Assembly (NCBI RefSeq): GCF_001625215.2
Contig: NC_030384.2
Coordinates: 41,574,390 to 41,638,389, forward strand
Direction of reading: 5' to 3'
DNA: 64,000 bases
Source: Daucus carota subsp. sativus
Taxonomy: Eukaryota > Streptophyta > Magnoliopsida > Apiales > Apiaceae
Shown here: positions 48,419-61,414 of the stretch, one piece after another
Numbering within the stretch: the stretch's first letter is position 1
How the letters are laid out: every line of letters begins with the position of its first letter
Program-made: the position numbers and the translations under genes
The notes under the pieces: generated by a model
What the model saw: the letters and a program-made list of their open reading frames with translations, nothing else
Told to the model about the DNA's origin: nothing
The model's database searches: none

Positions 48419-49377
48419 CTAGCTTATAGCCCGTGCAAGGCACGGGAGCTTTTTAATTATTTATAAATTTTTTAAATATATTTTAAATGATGTGAAAAAA
48501 TTTAATTTATAAATAATAAATTAAAATTGTATATATCATGCCAAAGTATTAAATTCTTTCTATCAAATTTTAAATTATTTTAAGTAGAATATGTGACGCC
48601 AACTCCTATTAGATTATATTTACAAATGTATTTTATATTAGAATTATTATAATGTCATTTAAATATTTTTTTTTAAAATTTTTATGGTTCGAGATTACAT
48701 TTGATGAACACAATTTGTTTTGAATTAAGAAGATGAATCATAAACGTGCAATAAGATGGTAGAATTTGTTTTGGATTAAGAAATATTTTATGTATTTGTT
48801 CCTCACATAAATCGGGCTTATTAATTTTGAAATATATTAGGTAAAAATAATTTTGTGACTGTGCGATTTATATGATTCTACAAATAAAATTGGTAGAAAA
48901 TATTTATTTTGGATTAAAAAAAATCATAAACACGTGAAATACTGAATTTGTTTTGGATTCAGAAAAGGATTTATAAACATGCAAGTAGATATCAGTTGTC
49001 TTATGGAACAAAAGTTAATTTTGTTCTAATCCAACGGTGCTTATTTGTTCAATATTCGATCCGATGGATAAAAATAATTTTGTGATGGTGTGATTTATAC
49101 GATTCCACAATTAAAATCTGTAGAAAATATTTATTTTGGATTAAAAAAAAACCAAAAACACATGAAAGACAGAATTTGTTTTGAATTCAGAAAAGGAATT
49201 ATAAACATGCAAGTAGATGTCAGTTTCCTTATAGAACAGAATTTAATTTTGTTTTAATCTAACGGTGTTTATTTGTTCAATATACGATCCAACGGATGAT
49301 AAGCTTTTGGACCACAGGACCATGCGACCAAATTATCTCCCTTACGCTTATTATATATAAGTATATAATAGTATAGA
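48419..49377 (-). mobile_element. Non-autonomous Helitron, upstream member of a tandem pair
   Basis: On the minus strand it starts TCTATACTATTATATAC at 49377 and ends with a hairpin (CCCGTGCCTTGCACGGG), a spacer and CTAG at 48422-48419. Its interior holds about two and a half copies of a 228-bp direct repeat (clear copies start at 48843 and 49071). It lies head-to-tail with the second copy at 47774-48418. Non-coding. Confidence 0.8.
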
Positions 49378-49608
49378 TGTCCACTTTCAAGAGAATTTTT
49401 TGTTCCAAATTACTTGTCCACTTCAACTTTCAATGCAAAAATATATTTTCAAAGTCAATTCTATTCCGCATATCTCTTATTTATATTTCCTAGATCAATC
49501 CCACTCCACATATTTTGTTCATTTAATGCAATTAATATGTGAACAACCACTTTTCTTAAACTCTGTGATTTTTTTAAAATGGATATCTAATTTGAAACGG
49601 AGGGAGTA

Positions 49609-51222
49609 TTAGAAATCAGAAATCAGGTTGAAATTTGTTACTACCAGAATATTGTTATTGACGACATTATTCATCGGCGATTCGGTTTCTTCAACTTAAA
49701 AATAACCATGCTTGTCTTCTTTCTCTGCCGTCGCTGCCCTTCCGGTAATTTTTTATTATTCTAACGTCGGTATAAATTTATGTTGCTCACACAAATTTCA
49801 CGCTCACAACACACATCCTTTCACTTTTTTTATGTTTTTTTGCACCGTTTGTTTAACTCTGTAGTTTGATAAATAAGCCTGGATAGTGTTTGCATTCAGC
49901 AACATGCTTTAAAATTCCCCTTTTCTAGGGTATTATTTGTTTAGCTTTGTTTGAATTTGTTGCTATGGAGTTTCTTATACTTGGTAATCACTTATCAGCA
50001 CTTTTTGTATGTGTACCTCTTTATGTATTTCGTTTTTTGGGCTTTTTTAGAAAAATCGTTTGTCATAATTTGAAAATCACACTTGAACTCTTGACCTCTT
50101 GTCACCGAGAATGCGTAAGAACGGGGATTTAGCGTAAACAAACCCCCGCCACTTCTTGTTAGCAATTGCGAACAAAGGAGTATCCATTAGGCTAGTATGT
50201 TATGAATTTATCTATTTAATCTATTTGTACTCTAGTCTAATTGAATATTAAGTTTATATACTCAGACATCTTTACCTATAACAAAAACCTCAAGTCTTTA
50301 CCTGTTTGCCCTTGGTGTTCTTCTAACTCTGTGTCCGAGCTCCTAACTCCTAATTTGAATTTAGTTTGTAACAATCTTCGAACACCCGTTTTTGTTTGAC
50401 GATGATTTTAGTGTTTGGAGAATCAAAGGCGGTTAGTATTCTTACAAATGAGCATAGTCTTTATAATATGCTTATTACTGTGCTCATTAACTCAACACTG
50501 GAAACTTTTGAAAGTGATGTCTCTTTGGACTCCATGGTCTTGAATCTTAAATTCGAATGTCCTGAAGTATTCGGTGTGGAGTAAGGTTGAATATTGTCCC
50601 TATGATGAGCTACAAGATCCACTCTTCAATTCCAGAAATCGGCTTTTTAGTGAGGAGACGTATTAACACATAGAAATCTGGCGGTTTAACACATTTAAAA
50701 ACATTTAGGTTTTAGGAGAGTTGGTACATTAACGGGTACAATACTTTTTAGACTTATTTAATGATAACCTTATTAGTGTATAGTTGAGGTAGTCTAAACA
50801 CAGAAAAAATGAGTCAATCTGCACACAGGAATGTGGCCGCCTATGGCCAGAAATGGCTGATCAAAGCCGCAGGCAGATGTATTTATTATTTACTTGGAGA
50901 AGTTTCTATTGAAGGAAGAGGATTTTTGCGCCTTAATTGGCCTCTGTATTTCAGAACGTGCAAACATATGCCTAATATAATGTATGCATATGTTCTATCA
51001 TGATTATTTCCCAATCAAGAACTCCTTCAATTGTAAATGATTCTATTGCTTAAAGGGTTATGGTCCGATCCTTGCTGGCTTCCTTGCGACTACATTTCAG
51101 AGTTTGATACAAGTCCAAACCGGTCTTAGATGGCATTCCTAAAAATTTTGCATGTTATCACTTATGCACAAACATAATAATGATTTATATCCTTTGTAAC
51201 TTTTTAGTATATAATTTTGCAG
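49609..51222. other. Region upstream of the ARID pseudogene
   Basis: Around 49660-49750 a pyrimidine-rich leader-like stretch ends at a donor-like GTAATTTTT (49746), so this could be the old 5' UTR exon and leader intron of the ARID gene. No intact coding sequence is seen. Confidence 0.35.
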
Positions 51223-54200
51223 ATATGGGTGATACTGGAGTGGAAGTGGAGGATGCTAAGAGACTAGAGGTTGCTGCAACACATGGCAGATAAATTTTTG
51301 CTAAATGCAGCAAAATTCCACAAGGTGAAGGTGAACACCAGCAACAAAAAAAATGCATTTGGAGGGCCAAAACTCCTGCATAGAGGACAAAAAACAGAAG
51401 GGTATTGATATTAGGACAAACCACCAAATACTTAGTGGAAATAGCATGGAGCACTTGGGTGGTCATGGTGACAATTCGGGAGAGAAAACTGATGGCAAGT
51501 ATACCATGGAGAATCAGAAGAATTTTGAAAAAGATGCGAGACAGAGAAGAATTTTCGACAATGAGGCGGATCAAGTTGGCATTAGCAGAGAACGAAGTTG
51601 GTGCTTCTGGTCAGAATGCCCTACCAGAGTCTGAAAACAAAATTACTGCCGTTAAATTTAACGACATGACAGAAAGTGATTGGACTTTTCCTGCTGCAGA
51701 TCAAGTTTAACCAATAAGGCATAATGCTAATGAAACATCTGAGGATCAAATTGGGGGTGCAAACAGCATAAAGGTATTTTTTATCTTTAAGAGGCTGTGA
51801 AATGTTCTCAATGATAGGCAGTTGAACTTTAAGTTGTTACTTTTCTGTTAATAGGTGATTGAGGAGGAGGAGGAGGAGACGGGGACACCAGTGGATCAAG
51901 CCGCATTCATGATTGAATTAGAGAATTACAAACTGAAGGGAGTGGATATAGACCTCCTAGATTGTATGTCAAGATATTAAATTGCTTGAAGTAATTACCC
52001 TTTACTATCTTTGTTTCTTGGATTTGGGTTATACAAAGATATGACCAGACTCGGGCGCTATGATCAGGTATGGCAGTATGGAAATGTCTTATTTATTCTG
52101 GTTACTTTAATATAATTAATTGTGTAGCTGATTATTTATATAATGCAGTAAGTATATTGGTACCACTGAATGCCTACATAATTAGGAATTTGGTCATGAA
52201 CATATGTGTACTTGTTTTTTATTGATGTAGTCTTGCTATATGCATTTTGGGAGGTTACGAGAGCCAGCAAATAGGATTATCTCACAACTTCCCCAAGTAG
52301 GAGAACAAGAATTTTATATAGCATTTCCTTCTCTTGGATATCTTGTCTATAACTGCGGTTTGTATATGAGAAGCCCCCCATATTTTATGAATTTGAATCT
52401 TGCCCTTTCCTTTTAAGTATTATTCATTTCTTTGTTTGAAGGTCTATTAGTAGTATGATGAACTTCCTACTGCAAGTTTTTCAATTATTTGATTAGTTGC
52501 AACTATTCTGTCTCTTTAGAGACTTGCCCATCCGTTTCTTATGCATTTTCTACAAAATGATAGCGTAATGTTACCTTTCACCTTTTTTCACTTGTAAATA
52601 TATTTGATGCAAATTTAGCTTTAAGACAGCTGATAACCGGAAGAGCAAACATATTGAAAATGCCATATACTTGATTACTGTTACATTGTTTGTTTGGTAA
52701 GCTGGTTGGAATAAGAATAATAACTTGATGACTGTTATGAATCAAACAGGAGATACAAAAAAGATGGTTGTGTTGTGATGTCTAATATATTTTTTTGGAA
52801 ACTTGGTTTGTAGTATATTTGTGAATATTTAAAAAATAATGAGTTCACAAAGGAGAAGATAAATCTGAAATATAATATGTGAAAGTATTTGATGAAGCAG
52901 CAGAAATTGTGAGAACAGGCAGAAAAGGTAGTTTGGTCAGTTGTGCAATGTAATACGTAACGTAAGCCTAGTCATAAAGTGTATCTGAATCTAGCGATAC
53001 AGAGTTTATTTTAATTTAAGGGAGAACAGTATCTCATATTTTAAAGAATAAATGATATGTGAACTATAAGAGGCGTTGTCTTATTGTGGCTCTGGGTCAC
53101 CTAGGTCTTTAGAATTTAGATACCGACAAACTTTATTTGGCTTAGAGGCACTTATGCCATCATCTTTCACAATTGAGTGCCTGCCTTGGTGTTGGCGTAC
53201 GCTGCTTAGCCTTGACATCATCACAACATTGAGATCTATCAACTGATTGGCTTTTAACTTGATATTTTGGATTTAAAGGATTAGATTCAAATTTTGTATT
53301 TGACGAGTGTCCTGATCACATTGATGACGGCATGATCACATTAATGATATAACACTGAAAAGATGAAAAGGAAAATGTATATGTCAGGTTGTTAAAATAC
53401 TATAAAGTAGTGACGTTAACTTCTAAAAACTTGCGATTGAAGCGATCTAAAACGGCTAAATCTGACTAGGTTCTATTTTCATGCCCCAGTACATATGACT
53501 CTTTATTAATGTGTAACATCACAAAAACAAAATAGAATGCATCTTTCAAGTGCCATGTACATAGCAGACTCATGGATTGTTTCCTTCACAACTGTAGAAG
53601 CATTTTTGTAGTATTTATATGCATATCATCTTTCCTATTTTTCTTTATGGCGTGGCATTGTTTCCTCTTGTAAAGCACATAAGGTTCCTAATATAAAATG
53701 GAACTTCTGTTAAGCTGTGTGGAATGAATTTGGAGTAGTTATTTCTGTTCTAATCCTCAAATAACCTTTTATTTTGCACTTCTCTTGTAGGTGACTTTAT
53801 TAGTTTGATAGCTTTAGTCTCAACCAGTTGCTACGATTAGTGAAAGTCACACTACAGAAATTTCTAGCTAACTGAATCATTTCATTTACCTTGCACTTGA
53901 AGGTACTGTTAGAATATGAAAGGCATAAGTCGCAAAATATTAAGCCACGACTTGATCTTCCATCTGTTCCTGAGCCTCTGGCAGCTGGAAATGTGGTGAG
54001 CTCAGAATTCATCTTGTGTGTAATACTATTTTGTTGCATAAACACCTCTACATGAGAAGCTACCTTCTTAACCATGACTGTTATCAATGTGACACTTTTA
54101 CTCCACTGTTATAAAACATGGTTGATTACTTTCTTGGGCTTGTTCAAAGGTGTGCATTACAGTTTGGGCCATACTCAACTGATTCTTCTCCATAGCCAAA

Positions 54201-54705
54201 TGGTTATCAGACAACAGGGTCAGGTAGGGCAACAAGAGATGCTGCAACTCACGCGATGCAGGGATGGCATGCACAGCATCCTTATGGCTATGAAGAGATA
54301 GCTCAGCCAAATATCAAGGTTCACTGAGACATGAAACTTTTCTTTAACATTTTTTTACAAATTTACTATAATTTATCAATGCATTCACAATTATATGTTG
54401 TTTTCAGAACAAGCGCTTGAATAATATGGCAATTTGTAAAAAATCTAAACCATTGGTATGCTTTCTAAATCAATTTTTGCCAAGAATTTGGTTTCTAGTT
54501 TCATATAAAAGGTTTTGAAAGTATTATGAAAAATACTTTTTATGTTATCAAGGTTTCCTTTTTTGGCTTTTTTATTTAATGATATGATATGTTTCCTTTG
54601 ATGTTATCTATAAGTTCTGTATAACAAGCGGCCCCAGGAAGTGGAGCATCCTGTGAAAGCTGCGCGAACAGAAACATTTATGCAGTTAGTACTACACACA
54701 CTCAC

Positions 54706-54736
<31 letters not shown>

Positions 54737-56895
54737 TACATATATATTAATATTAATTTCTTAAATATTTGCAAGTAATTGTTAAGAAAGAAAAGAAAAT
54801 TTTGGTCACAGGGAAGAATTTATTCATAAAATTGCAAAAGCATGGGGATGGCAGAAATTTAAGCGTTCAAAATTATACTCAAGTTTGTTCATAAAAGCTT
54901 GTGGCTCCTCATTGCATTTCATAATAATTGTAATTATAAGTTATAACCATGCTGCCACAATTTTTTTTTAAATTAATGTTTTTATATACTTTAAAGTAAA
55001 ACAAATATCAAAATGGAAGCACACAATAGATTATTAACTTGTTTGGTGTACAACTTACTTTATTTTATGCACTCTTTATGTTTTCCTTAAGTTGCTGATT
55101 GTAAGTTCTCCAAATATGCTCCCTCGTTCCCATTTTGTTCCAGACGCTCACTGCTCAACCACTTCAACTCCTCCTTAATACATACAAGGACTAGCTGCTA
55201 CTAGCTAAAAGTAGCTAAGCACTTGGAATAAGTGACATAAATTTTTTAAAACTATTGACAAACTTGCTACACCATTCCTCCATCTTATGTTATATTTTCT
55301 TCCACACTCCTGCCTGCTTCAATTAAGTGCCACTTTTTTTTAGACGGTTCCTCCAGTTTTGATTTTGGTCCTTGTGCTGATTGCCGATTGGGTGAAGATA
55401 AATGTAAGAGAGAATGTAAGTTTGTCAGAATTTTACAAATCATGATTCATCTAAAGCTTAGATTTCTCCTATACAAATTCTGACAATCGATTACATAATC
55501 ATGACAGATTGATTTTTTTGAAGTCTATGCTTTAGTCCCAGGTCTTTTGCGGGAGGAGGTATGGACCTTTACCATTTGGTTTGTTTGTTTTATGGTTATA
55601 CGTTGGTCTGATTAGACACTGTACACTGTTTCTTGTGATGCTTGCTGAAACAGAATATTTTCTTTTTTGGTCAACTAACAGCATATTATTTTGAGATAGA
55701 TGAACGGATCTTACAGTCTTCCTTTTATGTGCTTGTGTAATTGAGTACTTGTAGATATTTGGAACTCGTAGCAGATCAAAGAACACCAACTATAGAGGGT
55801 AAATTATGCTAGGGGACCGTTATACAATTATACAAGTTAAGTACAAAATCTTTCAAGGACATACTATTACAGCAAAATGCATGTATGACACTGGTACATT
55901 ATTATCTATGAAACTGGTCATTGGATTGTCCAATTCTAACATTATGAAAATATTAAACAATACTAAAATCATATTTTTTTCCTCAAACTTCTATTGAAAT
56001 TGCCGATTGTCAAGAAGCTCCTGGAATTTCTAAAATTTGCAAAGAAATTGCTCCAGTTGGGTAAACATGCTTCTGATGTCGAAAGGGTAATCACCTAGGG
56101 TGATAAGTCACAGACAAAGGTCAAGAGGTAACAGTTTTAGTACATAAGTGTTATATGAAATATCAAATACTTGAAATATCCACAAGGACAAGAAAGCTTT
56201 AATACTAGATAGTTTGGATGCAGTCATGTTTATTCCTACCTAGAAATAATTATAAGGAAAAATGTGCAGTTTTTGTACTAATATTTTAATCATGTATTTT
56301 GGTGCACGCGCAATCCATATTTGCATGTTTCTCGAACGTGTTGGTTGTTCAAATAGCATGCAAAGAGACGAACCTTGTATGTGTAATTATATCACATCGA
56401 GTTTCGACATATTCCTTCCTATTTAGTGATACCAACATACTGTATGTGATATTACTCGTTCACGGATTCAGGTTAAGGTGAAATCAGATCCAAAAGGACG
56501 GCTTGTTATGTCGGGTTAACCAGAGCATCATGATTATACGTGGGGAATCACAGTCTTCCAAAAGGTTAGCCTTAGTACTTCCTCCATAGTATTGTTATGG
56601 TGGTGTTGATTTATGTGATTTAAGCAACTTAGAAGTCAGTATGGTACTATACTTTACAAGTATGTGAAATACAAAAGCTGTTGCTTCAAATTTACACATA
56701 AAAAAGGGCAATGTTTCCATTAATGGTGCTACATGTGTATCCCATAGGTGCCTGATTTTGGTGTGATATGAACATAATCCAAGTAAGGTTGTCAGCTTAC
56801 CTACAAGAATAGATCCACTTTAAACTTCAGCAGTTGTTACCCTGCATGGACAACGCTTTGTTCAGGTACCGTTCGACTCATATGAATTATTATAA
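51223..56895 (+). pseudogene. Pseudogene of an ARID-domain protein with an Hsp20-like C-terminus (ARID5/6-like)
   Basis: Relics of ordered exons are readable. 51855-51991 carries TPVDQAAFMIELENYKLK and, after a frame change, PPRLYVKILNCLK (start of the ARID domain). 52030-52069 reads MTRLGRYDQ. 53903-53995 reads LLEYERHKSQNIKPRLDLPS. 54211-54318 reads ATRDAATHAMQGWHAQHPYG. 54408-54455 and about 54613-54684 follow. 55344-55415 ends DWVKINVREN. 55508-55558 has FEVYALVPGLLREE and 56472-56564 VKVKSDPKGRLVMSG. The last exon ends VTLHGQRFVQVPFDSYEL at 56895. Lesions: an early stop near 51291, the frameshift in the ARID domain near 51949, loss of the acceptor AG near 52033, a 7-base insertion near 55385, and stops at 56517-56519 (Glu to stop) and 56821-56823 (Gln to stop). 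Functional relatives are nuclear DNA-binding chromatin proteins. No working product is expected. Confidence 0.85.
54694..54733. repeat. AC microsatellite
   Basis: A run of CA/AC dinucleotides with two CTCA interruptions at the left, inside an intron of the ARID pseudogene. Confidence 0.95.
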
Positions 56896-57613
56896 GCTTC
56901 ATAGAACTGGATAGCTTTAACTATTATACAGACTAATTACAGGTCTAGTTTGTGTTTCTAACCTGGCTTGTAGGTGGGAGGGTTTATTTGGCCAATTGCC
57001 ACCCCAGATTGATGGTTTGAATGTGAGGACTAACGGGTTTAAACTCCTGGCTCTCGAGTCTTTTGACCCTTAAAATCCTGTTTTTAGACAACCAGTTAAG
57101 CGAAAAGGAAATTCCTTTGTTAAACTTATTTGTTTCACGCTACCAGAAGTCATCCTCTATTACCAACAGGCAATCGGCAAAGCCAATGTAGGCTGGCATG
57201 TATCATTTAAAGTGAGGTTTGAAAATATATATCGATGATGATCATTGTATTATGTTTGGTGAAAAGAAAAATTCACATCCGCAAGAATTTAAATGCCAAT
57301 GTACTCTGGCATGTATAGTTTATATTGAGGTTTAATAATGTATTTTGATGATATTATTTTCATAAAAAGGAAAAATCGCATCGGCAAGAAATAAAATGAT
57401 CCACATTTGGATCCTGCAGTGTAAGATAGATATAACCATCTAAAAACATACTGAAATTGAAGCAAGTTCCAATAATACTAATGTAGATTTTATTGTGAAT
57501 GTTCTGAAACAGAAAACACTGGGGATACATCAAGCTTCTTGTGGGTTTTCATCAGCCACTTATTAATACAATTACTGATACAGAAAAGAGCCAGGTTGAT
57601 ACATCAACAAGAT
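56896..57613. other. Space between the ARID pseudogene and the AHL gene
   Basis: This holds 3' flanks of the two convergent units. Two related phrases of about 70 bases (GCCAATGTAGGCTGGCATGT near 57181 and GCCAATGTACTCTGGCATGT near 57294) form an imperfect direct repeat. No gene is seen. Confidence 0.4.
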
Positions 57614-58408
57614 CTAGAAGGGAGGCTTGATTGCAACATTGCTTCCACCCCATCCAGACAAGTCTGCAGAAAATGCAAAAGTGCTGTGAGCCGGACCAGG
57701 AGGAGTCGCCACATTGCCTTCCACATGAAACAGAGGGAGACCAACACCACCTGACACACCAGACGACTGCGATCCCGCAGACTGACCACCAGCATTCCCA
57801 TCTGCTTCCTGGTCCTCCACTGGCAGACGCTCAAACACGACGTTAGGGAACACAGCTGCTATCAGAACAACCTTCTCTGTCGCGATGAGCGGACCCACCA
57901 CAATCCCTCCAAGCATCTGTCCCTGTCCCCCAGCCAGAATGATGGACAAGCCCCCAGCTCCCGTCGGGACAGGTGCAGGAAGCACAGCTCCAGAAAGCCC
58001 CAGAATCTCGAACCCGCCCTGCAAAGCAACAATGCCTGAAGGAACCTGGCGGATGTTGACATTCGAAACCGTCCCCCTCCCACTCATGACAAACACCCCC
58101 TTCTCGCCTCGCCTGGCATACTCATTGAGACACTCCACTATGTCAGTCCCCGCAGCCACCTCCAGCACGTGGCAACGGAGCGTGTTGGGAGTGTCCCGCG
58201 TCACCACAACCGGCGCTTTGGGCTTGTTCTTGGAGCCAGGAGGACGGCCTCTCGGGCGGTGAAGCGGGGACGAAGGAGCCACCGGCTGGACCCGGACCCG
58301 GACCTTCTCAGAATCACCTTGATCACCCTGATCACGAGGAGACAGAAACTGCTGCACATAGGGAGAAGAAGCGCTTCCTCCTGTTTGGTTACTCTTAAAG
58401 CCTTCCAT
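57614..58408 (-). CDS. AT-hook motif nuclear-localized (AHL) protein, single exon
   Basis: A 264-residue open frame without introns, typical of clade A AHL genes. One AT-hook, RPRGRPPGSKNKPK, lies at residues 51-64. It is followed by a PPC/DUF296 domain (about 70-200) with LRCHVLEVAAGTDIVECLNE, GTVSNVNIRQ, LSGAVLPAPVP, LAGGQGQMLGGIVVGPLIA and FPNVVFERLPVEDQE. The C-terminus is Gly/Ser-rich. AHL proteins bind AT-rich DNA in the nuclear matrix through the hook and form trimers through the PPC domain, often controlling growth or flower development. The core hexapeptide usually reading GRFEIL is GGFEIL here (residues 131-136), a change at a position important for partner binding. Base composition is much more GC-rich than the surroundings, as usual for these genes. 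Confidence 0.93.
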   Translation of the reverse strand: MEGFKSNQTGGSASSPYVQQFLSPRDQGDQGDSEKVRVRVQPVAPSSPLHRPRGRPPGSKNKPKAPVVVTRDTPNTLRCHVLEVAAGTDIVECLNEYARRGEKGVFVMSGRGTVSNVNIRQVPSGIVALQGGFEILGLSGAVLPAPVPTGAGGLSIILAGGQGQMLGGIVVGPLIATEKVVLIAAVFPNVVFERLPVEDQEADGNAGGQSAGSQSSGVSGGVGLPLFHVEGNVATPPGPAHSTFAFSADLSGWGGSNVAIKPPF

Positions 58409-58447
58409 TGTAACATCTGAGTGACCCCTTAGGCCAGACTCATAGAC

Positions 58448-58455
58448 TATTTATA
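58448..58455 (-). promoter_or_regulatory. TATA box of the AHL gene
   Basis: The minus strand reads GGGGTATAAATAGTC, 40-47 bases upstream of the start codon. This leaves a very short leader, roughly 10-20 bases. A farther upstream start is possible. Confidence 0.6.
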
Positions 58456-58459
58456 CCCC

Positions 58460-61410
58460 AAAAAGATGCAAAAATTCAACAAGGAGTAAATAGGGTAAGG
58501 ATCCAGAGATAGGGAAGTAGAGATAAGATCATGAGAATTGAGTAGTAATTAGTTGGTTGAGAAGCTAGAATCCAAATAAGGGTGATTGACTTTGAGCAAT
58601 AGATTGGATCCAGTAGTATCTATGTTCCGTTACGAATGCAGTAACATCAGATCATGTAAGCCTAGCTACTCTCTCTCATATCCACTTTGCATGCGTTACA
58701 TAATATCAACATCTGGGGAAGTCGGTTTTTATGCGAGCTTGCCTGCATAACGCCCAGTTGACTAAGATCACCAAATATATTCTGGGTCGTAACTGCTTAT
58801 ACCCGCAGATTAATTAGAGAATACATCATTAAGAGGTTAATGATATGTGTGGTGGAGGCTCAACAGCTAGATTGTTGCATTTAGAGGATCTAAACATGTA
58901 GATCAAATATAAGCATGCATATCACGCACTAAATTTTAATTTTTTTGGATTCTTCACGTTTCAAAATTTTATCAAAACTAATAAATTTTATAATATAAAA
59001 TTCAACTGCACAATTTAGTATTCTCCCTGTTATATTTATTATATAAAACCACAATTAAGAGAGATTTCATCATAATCACAAATGTTAAATAGATTTCCAG
59101 TATCTAAATTTAAATAGTCTTTTGCATATATCGTTGTGTGTGTTCAAAAATAATTTCAAAATATGATATATAAACATGTATGTGCAGTTGTGCTGTAGAA
59201 CACTAATTAATACTAGAAATAAGATTAAGAGATATAAAGATTCTTAGGCTAAGGGTTGCATGAGAAACATGTCTTTCTTATATATATCAAATATTTATCA
59301 ATCTCGTTACGACACTTAATCTTTTTGCACGTTTCAAAATTTTATCAAAATTAATAAAATTTAATAATATAAAAATCAATTAAACTCACTGTTTTCTCCA
59401 CTATATTAACTTATATTTCGTATTTAAGAACTTAATTTTCAGAAAGAAAATGAAACTATACAATTTTCTTCATAAAATAACAAAATTAGTAATTACAATT
59501 ATTAAATATTAAATATCTCATTAATATTATTTCACAAAAAAGTGCATGAACATGTTCTTTTCTTACAAATGACTAAATGAGTCCTTGTTCTAACAAAGTG
59601 CAGGAACCTCTTAGTTTTTGTGTGCAAGTGCATTGGATATGGGTAACCTATGATTTGGTGTTTTAAATATTGTAACATAGACACCATTATTATGCTCAAT
59701 GCTCAATGGCCTTCACAAGAAGAGAAAAATGATTAAAGATCGAATAAGGCTGCAGCTTCATGAACTAATCTCGTATTTGGATTCATATTTTATTATCAAC
59801 CGCCGGAATTGGCTTTAAAGATGACAACATTCCGCACTAGCCTGCTCTATCATGCTCCAAATTGCTTCATATTTCTTTCTTTTTCTTATACAACTTTTTT
59901 GTTTGTAAGTTAAAGATGGAGATATTTTAAGATAGTGATTTAATATATTTAAAAATGTACACTCATTAATAAATCATACCAAATTATATGTAAAAAGAAA
60001 ATTACATCATAATCAATTCATGATTAATTAAGTCGATACATCCAATATATATATGCAGTAATAGATGTTCTTTACATAAAAATGGTGTCGATCGTTCTTA
60101 CATAGTATGAGATCCAAATTATTTAAGTTATACATTTTATGTGCGCCACGAACCCAGTTTCATTATTAAATTAACTAAATACGATGATCATGTTTTAGTG
60201 CAAGCGAAAATCCCAGTTTCATTATTAAACTAATAAAGATTTATCAGTCATATAATAATATAATATTTTAGTTAGAATTTCTTCTTTTGCTATATTTTGA
60301 GAGTCGTCCTACAATTATAACTTCGTAATATGAGCATACTGATCGGCCACTCAGAACTTTTTTTTGATATATGTTGTTCGATCTCCATTCATAAGTTAAG
60401 TGAGAGTATTTTACGTACCACACACCTACATATTATGAGAGAAAACTTCTTAACCTATTATAAAATTCAATAAATAACAAATATTAAAATACAAAATAAT
60501 TCTCATTATTTAGAAATAAATTAAAGTCAAGAGATATGATATCATGTTCGTTAATTGACCTACTATTTAAAATGAATTATTATATTCGTCAAGGACTTGA
60601 ATTAATACATATTTATTGACTAACTTGGAAATATCATTATTAAAGAGATTAATATATCATGTTTTTTGAGTTACCTACTATTTTTCATAAAATATTTTGG
60701 TGCAATAATTACATGGTCAAGTGACGTTATTTTGAACTTTTAGAATGTCGTCGTCTAAGTTATTTCATTTTACGGTTTGATGGTTTAAAATCGGATTTTA
60801 AAAATTATTGCTATTTATAGAAAAAGATTGCATCTAGATGACGTTGTATTGAACTTTTAGAACATCAGCGTCTAGGTTATTTCGTTATACGGTATTGATG
60901 ATTTAAAGTCGGCTATAAAAGTTGTTCAAAGTAGTTTATTGCCTATTTATAAAAAAATTACATGTTAACGAACTATTAGATCGTTATAATTATTTGTTCT
61001 TTTTTAAATCTAAAAATACTTTAACTAAAATTTATTTATATAGGCTATTCCGGAAGAATAATTATATAGGTTATTTTGGAAGACTTAATATATAAATTAT
61101 TTTCAAAATGATGTTGATATTTTGAATGTCTATTGATGGATTACTAAATTAGTTGTTAGATGTTTTTCTGTGGGAAGTTGTGTAATATCACTTGTTTTAG
61201 TGTTAATGTTTAAAGGGTTAATGAATTTCTTTGCAACTTACTCCTCGATTCTGGAATATCTGCATTTGATTGTTATAAGTGTAATTGCTACGTTATTTTA
61301 TGATAAATATTTGATAGTGGGTAAGTGATTAAAATACTGTTTGGCATCGTTGCTGTATATTAAATTTTAAAGCAATTTTTAGAATTAAAATGTATGTCAA
61401 ATGAACGTAT
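58460..61410. other. AT-rich intergenic DNA upstream of the AHL gene
   Basis: No gene seen. Two diverged copies of a phrase (CACGTTTCAAAATTTTATCA) lie near 58957 and 59329. A diverged tandem duplication of about 117 bp lies near 60712-60930 (GACGTT...GAACTTTTAGAA...CGTCTA). These look like old, unclassified repeats. Confidence 0.4.
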
Positions 61411-61414
61411 AAAG

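Larger units (their letters stand above)
47756..49606. mobile_element. Stowaway MITE split by a Helitron pair
   Basis: The left piece 47756-47773 starts CTCCCGTTTCAATTTATA; the right piece 49378-49606 ends TTTGAAACGGAGGGAG. TA flanks both outer ends (47754-47755, 49607-49608). Together the pieces make about 247 bp, like the Stowaway element at 7492-7741. The break is exactly at an A|T, the Helitron target. Confidence 0.85.

Noticed and set aside
57885..58420. Plus-strand frames opposite the AHL gene
   Set aside because: They are GC-rich shadows of the AHL coding region with no family resemblance.
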